The notes under the pieces were generated by a model. It ran no database searches. It saw only the letters and a list, made by a program, of their open reading frames with translations, and was not told the origin of the DNA. 64,000 bases of DNA from a virus. The stretch spans positions 1-64,000 of the IMG/VR virus record IMGVR_UViG_3300032288_005197. The stretch is one strand, 5' to 3'. Both the position numbers and the translations under genes were made by a program. Shown here piece after piece: positions 7,978-16,802 of the stretch. Position 1 is the first letter of the stretch, and each line of letters begins with the position of its first letter.

Positions 7978-9261
7978 TTAGTTTTGTGCTCTTCTTTGGA
8001 GCATTTCAATGTAAGAATTAGAGTAGCCTCTTAGACTTTCATTGACTTGTTTTAACGAGACATAACCTTCTTTACCTTGGTTTTCGTTAATTGTTTGATT
8101 ATTTATATTTGCTTGGGTAGCAATTCTTTCACTAATTCCTCTAAGATTACGTGAATCCCAGAAAGCTTTAACTTGGTATGGAGTGTTCAACGACATGTTG
8201 TTAGCTTGTGCTGAAATCCAATTTTTTTCACCGTCTGTCATGCTTTCGTATAGCTCTTTGTATTGAGCAGGCATGAATTTAACGTAGTTAGGAGTGTTTT
8301 CAACTTGTTTGTTAAGAACAGCTTCCATGATGTTAACTACTTCGTCTTCTGTGAAGAAGATAGCGCCTTTCATAGTCTCAACGATTGCGGTTTTAGACTC
8401 TTGATCCAAGTTGTAGAAAGCTTGTTTTCTAGCTTCGTTTAACAATTTCAAGAAAGGGTATTTACCTTCCAATACGGCGTTTGCTGTGTTAGATTTAATA
8501 TGAGTTAAAATACCGTCAACTGCATTAACTAGATCGTCAACTGATGAAGTTTCAGAGATTTCAAAATCAGCACTTTCGTTTAATTTCTTAACCTCTCCCA
8601 ATAGAGAACGAGTTTTAGCCGTTGCTCCAGGAATCATTTTTTCATTCAAAGTTTCAACGATGTAGTTAGAATACTTGATACCTTTATCTAAATTTTCTCC
8701 TAAGTAGTTAGAGTATTTGATCGCTGTATCAAGATTCTCAGCTAAGTAGTTAGAGAATTTGATACCGTTTTCAGCATGTTCTGCAACGTGCTCAGAGTAT
8801 TGAATGCTTAGATCAACGTTTTCAGCTAGGTAGTTTGCGTATTCAACTGTCTTTTCAACGTTTTCTGCAACGTATTCAGCATAATTGGCTGTTTCGTTTA
8901 CTTTTTGTCCTAAGTAATCAGAGTAAGCAATGTTCTTTTGAACTTTGTCTCCTAAGTAATCAGAGTAATCAATTACGTTGTTTACTTTTTCTGCAACGTG
9001 TTCAGTGTAGTTAACGCTCTGATTCAACATTGTTGAAAGATAGTTAGTATATTCAACTAGGCTTTCCATTTCGCCAGCTAAGTAGTTTACGTACTCAACC
9101 ATTTTCGAAACTACTGGAGATTCGCCAGTTGAAGCGTTTTCAGAGATCTTTTGAAGACCTTTATTGTTTTTAGAGATGCTCTCTTGTAAAGCTGAGAATT
9201 TCTTTTTAACCAATTCAGAGTATTGGTTCATCTCGTCTTTTGTTACAAACTCATTAGCCAT
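7978..9261 (-). CDS. 22: Scaffold/core protein from internal start within the protease gene
   Basis: In-frame internal ATG (MANEFVTKDEMNQ) preceded 36 bases upstream by a late-promoter motif at 9298-9307. The 427-residue product would hold the entire coiled-coil scaffold part, including the eleven 14-residue repeats, without the protease. Scaffold is needed in large excess over protease, so independent expression makes sense and mirrors lambda Nu3. The sequence shows the motif and start; that the protein is made is inference. After capsid assembly it would be chopped by the protease and lost. Confidence 0.6.
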   Translation of the reverse strand: MANEFVTKDEMNQYSELVKKKFSALQESISKNNKGLQKISENASTGESPVVSKMVEYVNYLAGEMESLVEYTNYLSTMLNQSVNYTEHVAEKVNNVIDYSDYLGDKVQKNIAYSDYLGQKVNETANYAEYVAENVEKTVEYANYLAENVDLSIQYSEHVAEHAENGIKFSNYLAENLDTAIKYSNYLGENLDKGIKYSNYIVETLNEKMIPGATAKTRSLLGEVKKLNESADFEISETSSVDDLVNAVDGILTHIKSNTANAVLEGKYPFLKLLNEARKQAFYNLDQESKTAIVETMKGAIFFTEDEVVNIMEAVLNKQVENTPNYVKFMPAQYKELYESMTDGEKNWISAQANNMSLNTPYQVKAFWDSRNLRGISERIATQANINNQTINENQGKEGYVSLKQVNESLRGYSNSYIEMLQRRAQN

Positions 9262-9969
9262 TTGCTGTGTATTATTTTGTTTAGGTGTTGTTTCAGAATT
9301 ATTTATTTTATAGATTCTCACAGAATCTTCAAAATTGAAGTTTTCAGAAATATCCGTTAATTTGTTGGTAATCGCAGTAGTCTTTAGGTTGTCTAAAGAT
9401 TCAAAAATCGCTGAGAAGCTGCCTTGTAAGCTTTCAGATACTTGAGATAGTGAAGCTTGTGAGAAACCAGGTTCAGCCACTAGATCGTAAGTAAAAATCT
9501 TATGTAGCTTAACTTTACCGTTCTGGTCAACATTACCTGCCGCTCTAGACGATACTGAGGTTGTGCAGCCTGATTCAACTAGAGTCTTTGCGATCTTTCC
9601 ACATGGAGTGTCAAGAAGACGTAGTCTAATCTTTACGCTATTAGAACCTTCATCGTAACTAAGACCTTCGATTACGTGAGATACGTTAGCTAGAGAAATA
9701 TCAAATTTTTGTGGATGATCAAGTTCACCAAAGAGTCTGCGCTCTTCAATCTTCTTGTTTAGATACTGTAAGTGAGGTAAGTATTCGTTCTTTTCGTATA
9801 CACGATTATTTTCGTTTACGACGCCAAAAACGGCAGCAGTACCTTCAAGAATAACGTCACCGTTAGTTTCTTTAGTTACAGTAACGGCCTCGTTAATTCG
9901 TTCAATGATGAACACCGAATTTTCAGGAACGACCGTTTGGTTTAGGTTAGCGATTTTAGTATTACTCAA
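7978..9969 (-). CDS. 21: Prohead protease gp21 fused to scaffold/core protein (gp22-like)
   Basis: The 663-residue product has a T4 gp21-type serine protease in its first 185 residues, with catalytic His85 (GELDHP) and the Ser in SVSSR (140-141), the same positions as T4 gp21. A linker leads to a second part starting MANEF at residue 237 and built of coiled coil. Residues 291-444 are eleven exact-length 14-residue repeats of the form (I/V)-x-Y-[ST]-x-Y-[LV]-x-E-x-[LV]. T4 encodes protease and scaffold as separate genes; here they share one frame, as in lambda C/Nu3. The start is TTG, with a late-promoter motif at 9988-9997. An internal promoter and start (9261) could make scaffold alone. Confidence 0.85.
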   Translation of the reverse strand: MSNTKIANLNQTVVPENSVFIIERINEAVTVTKETNGDVILEGTAAVFGVVNENNRVYEKNEYLPHLQYLNKKIEERRLFGELDHPQKFDISLANVSHVIEGLSYDEGSNSVKIRLRLLDTPCGKIAKTLVESGCTTSVSSRAAGNVDQNGKVKLHKIFTYDLVAEPGFSQASLSQVSESLQGSFSAIFESLDNLKTTAITNKLTDISENFNFEDSVRIYKINNSETTPKQNNTQQMANEFVTKDEMNQYSELVKKKFSALQESISKNNKGLQKISENASTGESPVVSKMVEYVNYLAGEMESLVEYTNYLSTMLNQSVNYTEHVAEKVNNVIDYSDYLGDKVQKNIAYSDYLGQKVNETANYAEYVAENVEKTVEYANYLAENVDLSIQYSEHVAEHAENGIKFSNYLAENLDTAIKYSNYLGENLDKGIKYSNYIVETLNEKMIPGATAKTRSLLGEVKKLNESADFEISETSSVDDLVNAVDGILTHIKSNTANAVLEGKYPFLKLLNEARKQAFYNLDQESKTAIVETMKGAIFFTEDEVVNIMEAVLNKQVENTPNYVKFMPAQYKELYESMTDGEKNWISAQANNMSLNTPYQVKAFWDSRNLRGISERIATQANINNQTINENQGKEGYVSLKQVNESLRGYSNSYIEMLQRRAQN
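8638..9099 (-). repeat. Eleven tandem 42-bp units encoding a 14-residue coiled-coil repeat
   Basis: Translated residues 291-444 of the protease-scaffold protein divide exactly into eleven 14-mers, each with Tyr/Phe at position 3, Tyr or His near position 6 and Leu/Val near position 7 (for example IKYSNYLGENLDKG). Fourteen is two heptads, so the array should form one continuous coiled-coil rod. The DNA copies are diverged, indicating old duplication under protein-level selection. Confidence 0.9.
9298..9307 (-). promoter_or_regulatory. Internal late promoter motif inside the protease gene
   Basis: AATAAATAAT on the minus strand within the protease coding frame, 36 bases before the internal ATG at 9261. 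Same form as the motifs in front of other late genes. Confidence 0.55.
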
Positions 9970-9987
9970 CGTAATTCGACTTTTTTG

Positions 9988-9997
9988 ATTATTTATA
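9988..9997 (-). promoter_or_regulatory. T4-type late promoter
   Basis: TATAAATAAT on the minus strand contains the exact T4 late consensus TATAAATA. It lies 18 bases ahead of the TTG start of the protease-scaffold gene, supporting that start. Confidence 0.75.
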
Positions 9998-10033
9998 CGT
10001 GCCCCCTTTCATATAAGGTGAGCAGTACTATCA

Positions 10034-10927
10034 TTATTTATTAAAGTCGAGTAGCAAGTCTTTTAAAATCTGTAGTTTTTCTTCACTAATTTTTGAAAAA
10101 TCCGGCTTGGTCACAATTATCTTGAATATGTAATTGCCTCTATTGCCAAAGGCAGAGACCAACCCCTGATTGGGTATTCTGACAGTAATATCATTAAGGG
10201 TGTCCCGGTTGAAAGATTTTATACGATATTTCTTACCAAGTTGACTCTCCAATAGGGTCTCTTCATTGAATAAAACGTCATGCAGTGAGAGCTCAATTTT
10301 TTGAACAAGATCGCTTTGATCAATCTCAAGGCCTAGCGTGTCAATGTTTACTCTGACTACCAAGTCACCGGTCACTAGCATTTTTTTGGTTCTGCCGAAA
10401 AAATCCGTCTCGTTGGCCTCTTGCACGGAACCTCCACCTCTAATCTTTAACAGAATGCAGTATCGACCATTTTCAAATGCGATAGGATAGCCGTTTTCTG
10501 ACAAGTTGACCATCACCTTTACGTTCTTCAACTCGGAACTGGTCGAGCCTCCAACGTTTTTGCTTATTGAGTACTGTACTTCAAACGAACAACCTTCCAT
10601 CAGATCCTTGATTGATGCCCACTTATCAACCGTATGAGTCAAGTTCTTGAAATCCGCACGCCTTCCACTGAATGAAAAGTCTTGGAAGCTATCGTAAAAA
10701 TTATTGTGAGGTCCTCTAGGTCTACGAGAATCATCATAGGCTTTGCGTTTGGTCTCATTACCTAGAGTCTCGTATGCCTCTGCGATCTCTTTGAATTTAT
10801 CCTCTGATTCCTTGCTTCCGCCGTTTTTATCAGGGTGGTGTTCGGTCACAAGCTTTCGATAAACCTTTTTTATTTCTGCCTGAGACGCATTTTCCGCAAC
10901 CCCTAACGTTTGATAATAATTTTTCAA
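10034..10927 (-). CDS. DnaJ-like J-domain co-chaperone
   Basis: A 297-residue protein with an N-terminal J domain (residues 3-67) including the HPD motif at 31-33 (EHHPDKNGG), a short Gly/Arg/Phe-rich linker ([21 protein letters not shown]) and C-terminal beta domains like those of CbpA. The zinc-finger region of classical DnaJ is missing. It probably recruits and stimulates host DnaK, perhaps for capsid or tail folding. A phage-encoded J protein is uncommon but not unknown. The gene lies upstream of the protease-scaffold gene on the same strand and diverges from the glycosyltransferase operon. Confidence 0.88.
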   Translation of the reverse strand: MKNYYQTLGVAENASQAEIKKVYRKLVTEHHPDKNGGSKESEDKFKEIAEAYETLGNETKRKAYDDSRRPRGPHNNFYDSFQDFSFSGRRADFKNLTHTVDKWASIKDLMEGCSFEVQYSISKNVGGSTSSELKNVKVMVNLSENGYPIAFENGRYCILLKIRGGGSVQEANETDFFGRTKKMLVTGDLVVRVNIDTLGLEIDQSDLVQKIELSLHDVLFNEETLLESQLGKKYRIKSFNRDTLNDITVRIPNQGLVSAFGNRGNYIFKIIVTKPDFSKISEEKLQILKDLLLDFNK

Positions 10928-10990
10928 TGACTAAATCTAGTATGCTATTTACAGTATAATACTAAATACCTCAGACAAGTTTACGGTGTC

Positions 10991-11000
10991 AATAAATAAG
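10991..11000 (+). promoter_or_regulatory. T4-type late promoter motif for the glycosyltransferase operon
   Basis: AATAAATAAG on the plus strand, 18 bases before the GTG start of the first glycosyltransferase. It suggests this five-gene operon is expressed late, with virion genes. Confidence 0.6.
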
Positions 11001-11018
11001 AAAAAGTAAAATTCTCAA

Positions 11019-13055
11019 GTGAAATCAGTATTATTCACCTACTATTCAAATCCAGTACAGGATATTTTCTTGGAAAACGTCGAATCACTACTTAAAAATA
11101 GCGCATGTGTGTATGACGAAATTGTCGTTTGCTCACAAATCGACGTCCCAGTCAAAATAGTAAAAGCTCTATCAAGGCATGCAATAGTGAGTAGAGTTTT
11201 TCCTGATCATAACTCTCAGCAAGTTAAACGAGCATCTAATCCGACCAGGTCATATAAGGTCAATCCATTCATGTTAACTGCCCTCTCCTATAAAGAGTCA
11301 GTTGTTACCGTTTTTGATTCTCACCTGTTCGTAATTAACCCCATTCTTAACTATTCCGGCAACAATATTTTTTATAAGAATCATAGGGGGGTACTAAGCA
11401 CTCAACTTTTTACAATTGTCAATACTGAAGCAACATCCAATCTGCTAGTAAAGGGTTTGATTGATTGCGATTTCACAGATGATTCAACTAATCATAAGTT
11501 TACATTCATTGTTGCAAATGCAGTACCTTTCACGACAGCCATCATCTATGACAAATCATTCATATTTAGCAATCCGTCCGATCAGGATTCGATCGCAGAA
11601 GACAAGTTAATCGCATTTGACCTTTCCGAAACAATGACGTCTTCCGCTATCCACAAACAGATGTGGGCAATTCGAAAAACTTACATTCCAAAAGTATCGA
11701 CTTTGACAAAAATAGCAAATCATGCAAATTCAATAGTTTCAACAGCAGTTGCGGTAATCCAAGAAGTCGAAACTTCATTTACCAAGACTGGAAGTCAAGA
11801 TCCAACCATCCTATTCAAGTACACATCTAGAAGTAGACCCGATCAATTTTATCGAGGCTTAGTTAGCATCATAAATAAGTGCTCAAGTCCAAACTACTTA
11901 ATACTATGCAGCTTCGATCACAACGATCCGACTTTGCCAACCTACTTAGACTACATCAACGATCTAAATAACGATCGGATAACTGTCTGCTTGGGAGATA
12001 GTAAAAGCAAAATAGACGCGATAAACCGTGACATTAACTCTTATGACAAACACTGGGACATAGTCGTTAATATGTCAGATGACATGATTTTTACAAAAGA
12101 AGGATTCGATCTAATAATAAAAAGCGATTTCATTCAATACTTTCCGAAGTTCGATGGAGTGATGCACTATCCTGATCAGGACGCTGGTCAAAAATTAATG
12201 ACCTTATCAATATTGGGTAGAAATTATTATCTTCGATTCAATTACATATACCACCCAGATTATTCTTCTCTGTGGTGTGATAACGAAGCTATGGAAGTAT
12301 CAATGCTGCTTGGAAAATATCGATACTCTCCAGTTAGAATGTTCGATCACATTCACCCAGCGTACGGTCACTGTCAAACTGACGAGCAATATAAACACAC
12401 AGAATCATTTTATCACTCAGATAATGCTGTATACTTGCAGAGAAAAGCAAAAGGCTTTAAGTTGAAGTTTGCAATATTGATCGCAACGATTGAGACCAGA
12501 AAGCCGCAATTTGAAAAATTAAGAAGCTTCATACAGTCTCAAATCATTAAGAATTCTCTGATAGGTCAATGTGAGATCGTTCACATTAGTGACAATAAGG
12601 AAATTTCAGTAGGGTTAAAAAGGCAAAGGCTATTAGAATTAGCTAACAGCAATTACGTTGCATTCATTGATGATGACGATTGGGTAAGCGATGATTATTT
12701 GCAAGTGATCATTAATTCAATAGACTCAAACGCGCCAGACTCAATTGGATTTTTAGTTAGGTGCACGTTTGACGGTTCTGCACCAATCATGGCAAAGGCT
12801 TCAAACAAATACGCTGACTGGGCAGAAGACGTTGACGGTTATAAGTACGTTAGAACGCCATATCATAAAACACCAATCAGAAGAGACCTTGCTGTTCAAA
12901 TAGGCTTTAAGGATATTCGATACGCAGAGGATCATGATTACAGTCGCAGGTTAAAGGCAGCAGGTCTCATAAGAAAGGAAGATTTCATTGATTCTCCACT
13001 TTACTATTATAGTTATGTACACGAAAATCCAAATACAAAATACGGTTTAAAATAA
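11019..13055 (+). CDS. Large two-domain glycosyltransferase
   Basis: A 678-residue protein starting with GTG. The N-terminal ~250 residues resemble a glycosyltransferase-like domain of uncertain activity. Residues 265-470 form one GT-A-like domain (FKYTSRSRPDQFYRGL, VVNMSDDMIFT). Residues 480-670 form a second GT2-like domain with FIDDDDWVSDDY as the DxD-type metal site and ARYAEDHDYSRRL-like acceptor motifs. It is the first gene of a plus-strand operon of glycan enzymes. A role in decorating virion proteins or modifying the host surface is inferred; the sugar used cannot be read from the sequence. Confidence 0.8.
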   Translation: MKSVLFTYYSNPVQDIFLENVESLLKNSACVYDEIVVCSQIDVPVKIVKALSRHAIVSRVFPDHNSQQVKRASNPTRSYKVNPFMLTALSYKESVVTVFDSHLFVINPILNYSGNNIFYKNHRGVLSTQLFTIVNTEATSNLLVKGLIDCDFTDDSTNHKFTFIVANAVPFTTAIIYDKSFIFSNPSDQDSIAEDKLIAFDLSETMTSSAIHKQMWAIRKTYIPKVSTLTKIANHANSIVSTAVAVIQEVETSFTKTGSQDPTILFKYTSRSRPDQFYRGLVSIINKCSSPNYLILCSFDHNDPTLPTYLDYINDLNNDRITVCLGDSKSKIDAINRDINSYDKHWDIVVNMSDDMIFTKEGFDLIIKSDFIQYFPKFDGVMHYPDQDAGQKLMTLSILGRNYYLRFNYIYHPDYSSLWCDNEAMEVSMLLGKYRYSPVRMFDHIHPAYGHCQTDEQYKHTESFYHSDNAVYLQRKAKGFKLKFAILIATIETRKPQFEKLRSFIQSQIIKNSLIGQCEIVHISDNKEISVGLKRQRLLELANSNYVAFIDDDDWVSDDYLQVIINSIDSNAPDSIGFLVRCTFDGSAPIMAKASNKYADWAEDVDGYKYVRTPYHKTPIRRDLAVQIGFKDIRYAEDHDYSRRLKAAGLIRKEDFIDSPLYYYSYVHENPNTKYGLK

Positions 13056-13058
13056 AAA

Positions 13059-13736
13059 ATGGAAGCGTCAAAAGTTAAAGTTTGCATATTGAATGCATCG
13101 AATGGAACTGGCTGGTATCCAGTAGGTTCTCAAAGGCTCAAAAGATCATTAATACATCATGGATACGCTCATGATCTTTTATTTTTTAGTAACTGGCCAA
13201 ACAACGAATTTGATAAAATGTGTCCGTATAACATAAAAGCGGCAGCATTCGCTGAGGCTCTAAAAAAGGACTACGATATTATATTATGGGCAGATTGTTC
13301 GGTATGGGCAATTAACTATCCATATCCAGTACTTGACATAATAAACCATGACGGTTATTATTTTTGGAGATCTGGTTATAATTGTGCCCAGACCTGCTCG
13401 GATGCATGTTTAGATTACTTTGGAGTTGATCGAGACACGGCAGAAACCTATCAAGATGTTTCAACTTCGCTATTTGGAATTCACACAAAGAACGAGCTTG
13501 GCGCAAGATTCATCAATGAATGGCTAAAATCAGCAAGGGAAGGACAATTCAAAGGTTCTAGAGAACATGACGGTCAATCCGCTGATCCCAGATTTCTATT
13601 TCACCGCCAGGATCAATCATGTGCGAGTCTCATTGCTAATAAACTTGGATTAAAGATTCACGAGGAAGGGAATCACATACAATATTACAAGAAAAAACAA
13701 CCTGATCATCTCATATTCACAATGAGAGGTCTTTAA
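13059..13736 (+). CDS. Putative glycosyltransferase-like protein
   Basis: A 225-residue protein three bases after the large glycosyltransferase. Features such as KVCILNASNGTGWYPVGSQRL, DIILWADCSVWAI (a DxS/DxD-like site) and a C-terminal DHL segment fit small GT-A-like sugar transferases found in phage and capsule clusters. The call leans on context as much as motifs. It is rich in Trp, Tyr and Cys, and has no signal peptide, so it is cytoplasmic. Confidence 0.55.
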   Translation: MEASKVKVCILNASNGTGWYPVGSQRLKRSLIHHGYAHDLLFFSNWPNNEFDKMCPYNIKAAAFAEALKKDYDIILWADCSVWAINYPYPVLDIINHDGYYFWRSGYNCAQTCSDACLDYFGVDRDTAETYQDVSTSLFGIHTKNELGARFINEWLKSAREGQFKGSREHDGQSADPRFLFHRQDQSCASLIANKLGLKIHEEGNHIQYYKKKQPDHLIFTMRGL

Positions 13737-13749
13737 AAAACACTACTTT

Positions 13750-14373
13750 ATGTATTCACAAAACGACGAAGAAGCGATTCTTCTACAGCATCTAAATTCA
13801 TTCACTGGCACTTTGCTTGATATTGGAGCAAATGACGGAAAGACTCTTTCAAATTCACTGGCCTTAATTGAAAGAGGCTGGTCGGCGGTTTTAGTCGAAC
13901 CTGCAAAAACCCCATTTTCAAAATTGTCAGATTTGCATAAAGACAATGAGCGAATTCAGTGCGTCAATTTAGCAATCGGTACTCAAAACGGGGAACTTAA
14001 ATTTTATTCGAGCGGAACTCACCTAAATGAAGGTGATACTGATCTTCTTTCAACTTTATGTGAATCTGAATTATCTAGATGGGCAGGTACTGACAATGAG
14101 TTCACTGAAGAAACCGTATCGGTTGTGGATTTTAAAACCTTCTTGGAAAATTGCACCTTCAAACAATTCGATCTAATACTAATTGATGCAGAGGGTTTAG
14201 ATTACGACATATTGACTCAAATTAATCTAGAGGCAGTCGGCTGCTCGACCCTTGTCGTTGAGACGAATAGTAAGGACGATGAAAAGTACATAGAGTACTG
14301 TGCCTCTTTTAATCTAGTGCCTATTCATAAGACTCATGAAAACCTAATCTTTTCAAAAATTCAAATAGCTTAA
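13750..14373 (+). CDS. FkbM-family methyltransferase
   Basis: A 207-residue protein with the SAM-binding start LLDIGANDGKTLSNSLAL, an acidic loop VLVEP, and the FkbM-type segment FDLILIDAEGLDYDIL near residue 135 followed by VVETNS. These enzymes O-methylate sugars or polyketides and are common in glycan clusters. Here it probably methylates a sugar added by the neighbouring transferases. It abuts the next gene with no gap, so the two are co-translated. Confidence 0.85.
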   Translation: MYSQNDEEAILLQHLNSFTGTLLDIGANDGKTLSNSLALIERGWSAVLVEPAKTPFSKLSDLHKDNERIQCVNLAIGTQNGELKFYSSGTHLNEGDTDLLSTLCESELSRWAGTDNEFTEETVSVVDFKTFLENCTFKQFDLILIDAEGLDYDILTQINLEAVGCSTLVVETNSKDDEKYIEYCASFNLVPIHKTHENLIFSKIQIA

Positions 14374-15156
14374 ATGACCCATTTAGACATAACTTCCGGT
14401 ACTGGATTTTTTTCATGTTCGACTGAGGCTCTTCTTCAATTGGTGATTTACTCATCAATAAACGGAAATCTACCAGATTCGATTGATCGTAGTAAACAAT
14501 ACGAGTATCATAAAAACGACTCAGTTACGAATCTAATTCCCTATTATTTCAAGGAATCCGCTGAGGGTTTTGAAGTTCCCAATGGTGTTCAAATAAATTC
14601 AGACGGAGTCTATTCGCAATTCTGTGATTATCGGACAATCCAATTTGATATGATGAACTCTTACCTATCAAAGTACTTTCAACCCAGCGAAAGAGTTAAA
14701 TCTCGAGAATCTGAGTTCATTAAAAAGTATCAAATTTCTCCGGAAAATACTTGCGCGATTTTCTATAGGGGAAATGACAAGGCCAGAGAAACCGTGATCG
14801 CTAGTTATTCTGAATTCATTTCACAGGCTGAGGCGGTCAAAGCTGAAAATCCAAATATTGAATTCCTGGTTCAAACTGATGAGGCTGAATTTCTTGAACT
14901 ATTTTTAGGTAAATTCCCTGATTCTAAATACATATCAGAAATTCCAAGAATTTCCAAACAGGACAATTGGGTTACTCAAGTAATCGATAGAGATTCTCGT
15001 CCAGACTTTGGAGTGGACTTCTTTAGCGCGGTTTTGATACTTGCAAAATGCAAATCTCTCATAACTCATTCAGGCAATTGTGGATTTTGGAGCGTTCTCT
15101 ATCGTGGAACATTTGATGGGGTACGTCAATGGCAAAATGATCATTGGATAATTTAA
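14374..15156 (+). CDS. Fucosyltransferase-like glycosyltransferase
   Basis: A 260-residue protein. CAIFYRGNDKARET and FLVQTDEAEFLELF resemble the HxR-type GDP-binding and Q-T-D segments of alpha-fucosyltransferases (GT11/GT23/O-FucT superfamily, GT-B like). HSGNCGFWSVLYRG near the end matches the conserved C-terminal Ser/Gly nucleotide-binding region. Substrate is unknown. The start codon follows the preceding stop directly. It belongs to the same late glycan operon. Confidence 0.65.
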   Translation: MTHLDITSGTGFFSCSTEALLQLVIYSSINGNLPDSIDRSKQYEYHKNDSVTNLIPYYFKESAEGFEVPNGVQINSDGVYSQFCDYRTIQFDMMNSYLSKYFQPSERVKSRESEFIKKYQISPENTCAIFYRGNDKARETVIASYSEFISQAEAVKAENPNIEFLVQTDEAEFLELFLGKFPDSKYISEIPRISKQDNWVTQVIDRDSRPDFGVDFFSAVLILAKCKSLITHSGNCGFWSVLYRGTFDGVRQWQNDHWII

Positions 15157-15169
15157 AAATTTTATTTGT

Positions 15170-16021
15170 ATGAAATTAGCTGCAGGTTACGTAGTTTTCG
15201 ATGGGCTTGAAACATTAGAAGCCTCAATCAGATCGGTCAGAGAATGCGTCGATATCGTGATTGTTTCTTATCAGACCGTTTCATGGGGAAATACTCAATG
15301 CTCTCCATTGCTTTTGCCCACACTAGAGAGGCTCAAGGAGAATGGTCTAATTGATGTAATAATGGAATTCACAAACTTCGTTCCATCATCCCTAGCTAAA
15401 CCGGACGATGTGATTCGAGCTAAAAAATACGAATGTGATAAGCGACAAACTTGTTTGGAGAAAGCTCTTGAACTTGGAGCAACCCACTACATGTCAATGG
15501 ACGCTGACGAATTCTACATAAAGGAACAATTCGAGGAGGCAAAGCGCCAAATCGTAAATGATAAGTTACAGGCAACAGCAGTTCGTTACATAAACTACTT
15601 GACTCCAACTCTGCATCAAGGCTATTCTAGATTTAAAGTACCATTCATTTATGAAATTGGGCCAAAGAGTCGACACCATTCTGTCCAGTTCATGTTTTCG
15701 GATATCGATCCAACTCGCGGACTCACTGATGATTCATACACCAGATCTAGGGTTTTTGAACGTGACTTGATAACGATGCACCACATGGAGATGGTTAGGG
15801 AAGATTTGCTTGGAAAGTACCAAGCCTCAAGCCGATATTTCAGGAAACGAGAGGATCTTCCAACCCTGGCTGAGGACATCGCTCATGCAAAGAAAACCAA
15901 GGAGCTTAGGTTTAGAGCAATCCATTTTGGTGATTCACTAAGCGGTTTAAATAAGGAGTTGGTATTGACTGAATGCGAAGACCGTTTCGATTTACATTCC
16001 TACCGTTACGGTACCAGATAG
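15170..16021 (+). CDS. GT-A type glycosyltransferase
   Basis: A 283-residue protein with an N-terminal Rossmann-like nucleotide-binding half (AAGYVVFDGLETLEASIRSV, IVIVSY) and a clear metal-binding motif MDADEF around residue 107. MHHMEMVREDL in the C-terminal half fits GT2-like 'glycosyl transferase family' proteins in phage and bacterial glycan loci. It is the last gene of the operon and ends with TAG, overlapping the minus-strand spike gene by 30 bases tail-to-tail with no hairpin between. Confidence 0.75.
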   Translation: MKLAAGYVVFDGLETLEASIRSVRECVDIVIVSYQTVSWGNTQCSPLLLPTLERLKENGLIDVIMEFTNFVPSSLAKPDDVIRAKKYECDKRQTCLEKALELGATHYMSMDADEFYIKEQFEEAKRQIVNDKLQATAVRYINYLTPTLHQGYSRFKVPFIYEIGPKSRHHSVQFMFSDIDPTRGLTDDSYTRSRVFERDLITMHHMEMVREDLLGKYQASSRYFRKREDLPTLAEDIAHAKKTKELRFRAIHFGDSLSGLNKELVLTECEDRFDLHSYRYGTR

Positions 16022-16795
16022 TAATTTAGGCAGCATCGATGTAACGTATGCTGAGTTTGCACCAGGCGTGCTTGGCATTTTAGCATCGATTGCTGAGGCC
16101 AGAGTCACCAACACTTCAAATAGAGTATTTCCCATCACAGCATGCTCAGCTTTTGCATTCGCGCCAATGTTGGTTAATTGCCCGTTAACGTTTATCGTTT
16201 GGCCCTCTAGAGTTATCACGTTAGACGTGACGTTTACCTGAGACGAGCTTTGAACGTTAATGACATTTCCATCAAATTCCATTGAGGACAGTCCGTCCTT
16301 ATGATAAATTTCAATCTTTGAATTTTGGTCAATCGTTAAGTACGAATCCTTCATTTCAAAAGTTAGTCCCCTACCCTTAGTGAAGTATATTTTAATATGC
16401 TCATCTCCGTCAAATAGAATGTAATGAGCTCCCTCATATTCGTAATCCGTGCTGGATTGTAGGGCCTCCTTGATATCGTCTCCTATTTCTTGGATCTGAC
16501 CGTACTCTGGTGAGTAGAGATTTCCATTATTAAAAACAACTTCAACAATTGAACCTTTCTTTGGAATTGAAATTGATCCAGCTTTGGCATATTGGCCAAA
16601 GAACGTCGGCTTTTTCATCTGTATTGCCCATGGAATGTCTTCGACTGCCAAATTATCGAATATGCTAAATACCCTGACTCTACAACGGCCTTCTCTCAAT
16701 GGATCTTTCACGTCAACCACCTCACCTAAGTATCGAGTAACGATTAGTTCTGCGCCAGTCGAGTCTTTTACAATTTCATTATTTGAAGTTATCAT
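15992..16795 (-). CDS. 5: Baseplate central spike protein (gp5/VgrG-like, no lysozyme)
   Basis: A 267-residue protein. The N-terminus has the gp5-type OB domain (GEVVDVKDPLREGRCRVRVFSIFDN, then IPWAIQM and GSIVEVVFNNGNLYSPEYG). The C-terminal half has short beta repeats (ITLEGQTINVNGQLTNIGANAKAEHAVMG) expected of a beta-helix spike. The lysozyme domain present in T4 gp5 is absent. It is the most distal gene in the baseplate operon behind the gp27-like hub, the usual order. The last ten codons overlap the convergent glycosyltransferase gene. Confidence 0.8.
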   Translation of the reverse strand: MITSNNEIVKDSTGAELIVTRYLGEVVDVKDPLREGRCRVRVFSIFDNLAVEDIPWAIQMKKPTFFGQYAKAGSISIPKKGSIVEVVFNNGNLYSPEYGQIQEIGDDIKEALQSSTDYEYEGAHYILFDGDEHIKIYFTKGRGLTFEMKDSYLTIDQNSKIEIYHKDGLSSMEFDGNVINVQSSSQVNVTSNVITLEGQTINVNGQLTNIGANAKAEHAVMGNTLFEVLVTLASAIDAKMPSTPGANSAYVTSMLPKLLSGTVTVGM

Positions 16796-16802
16796 ATCTT
16801 AA

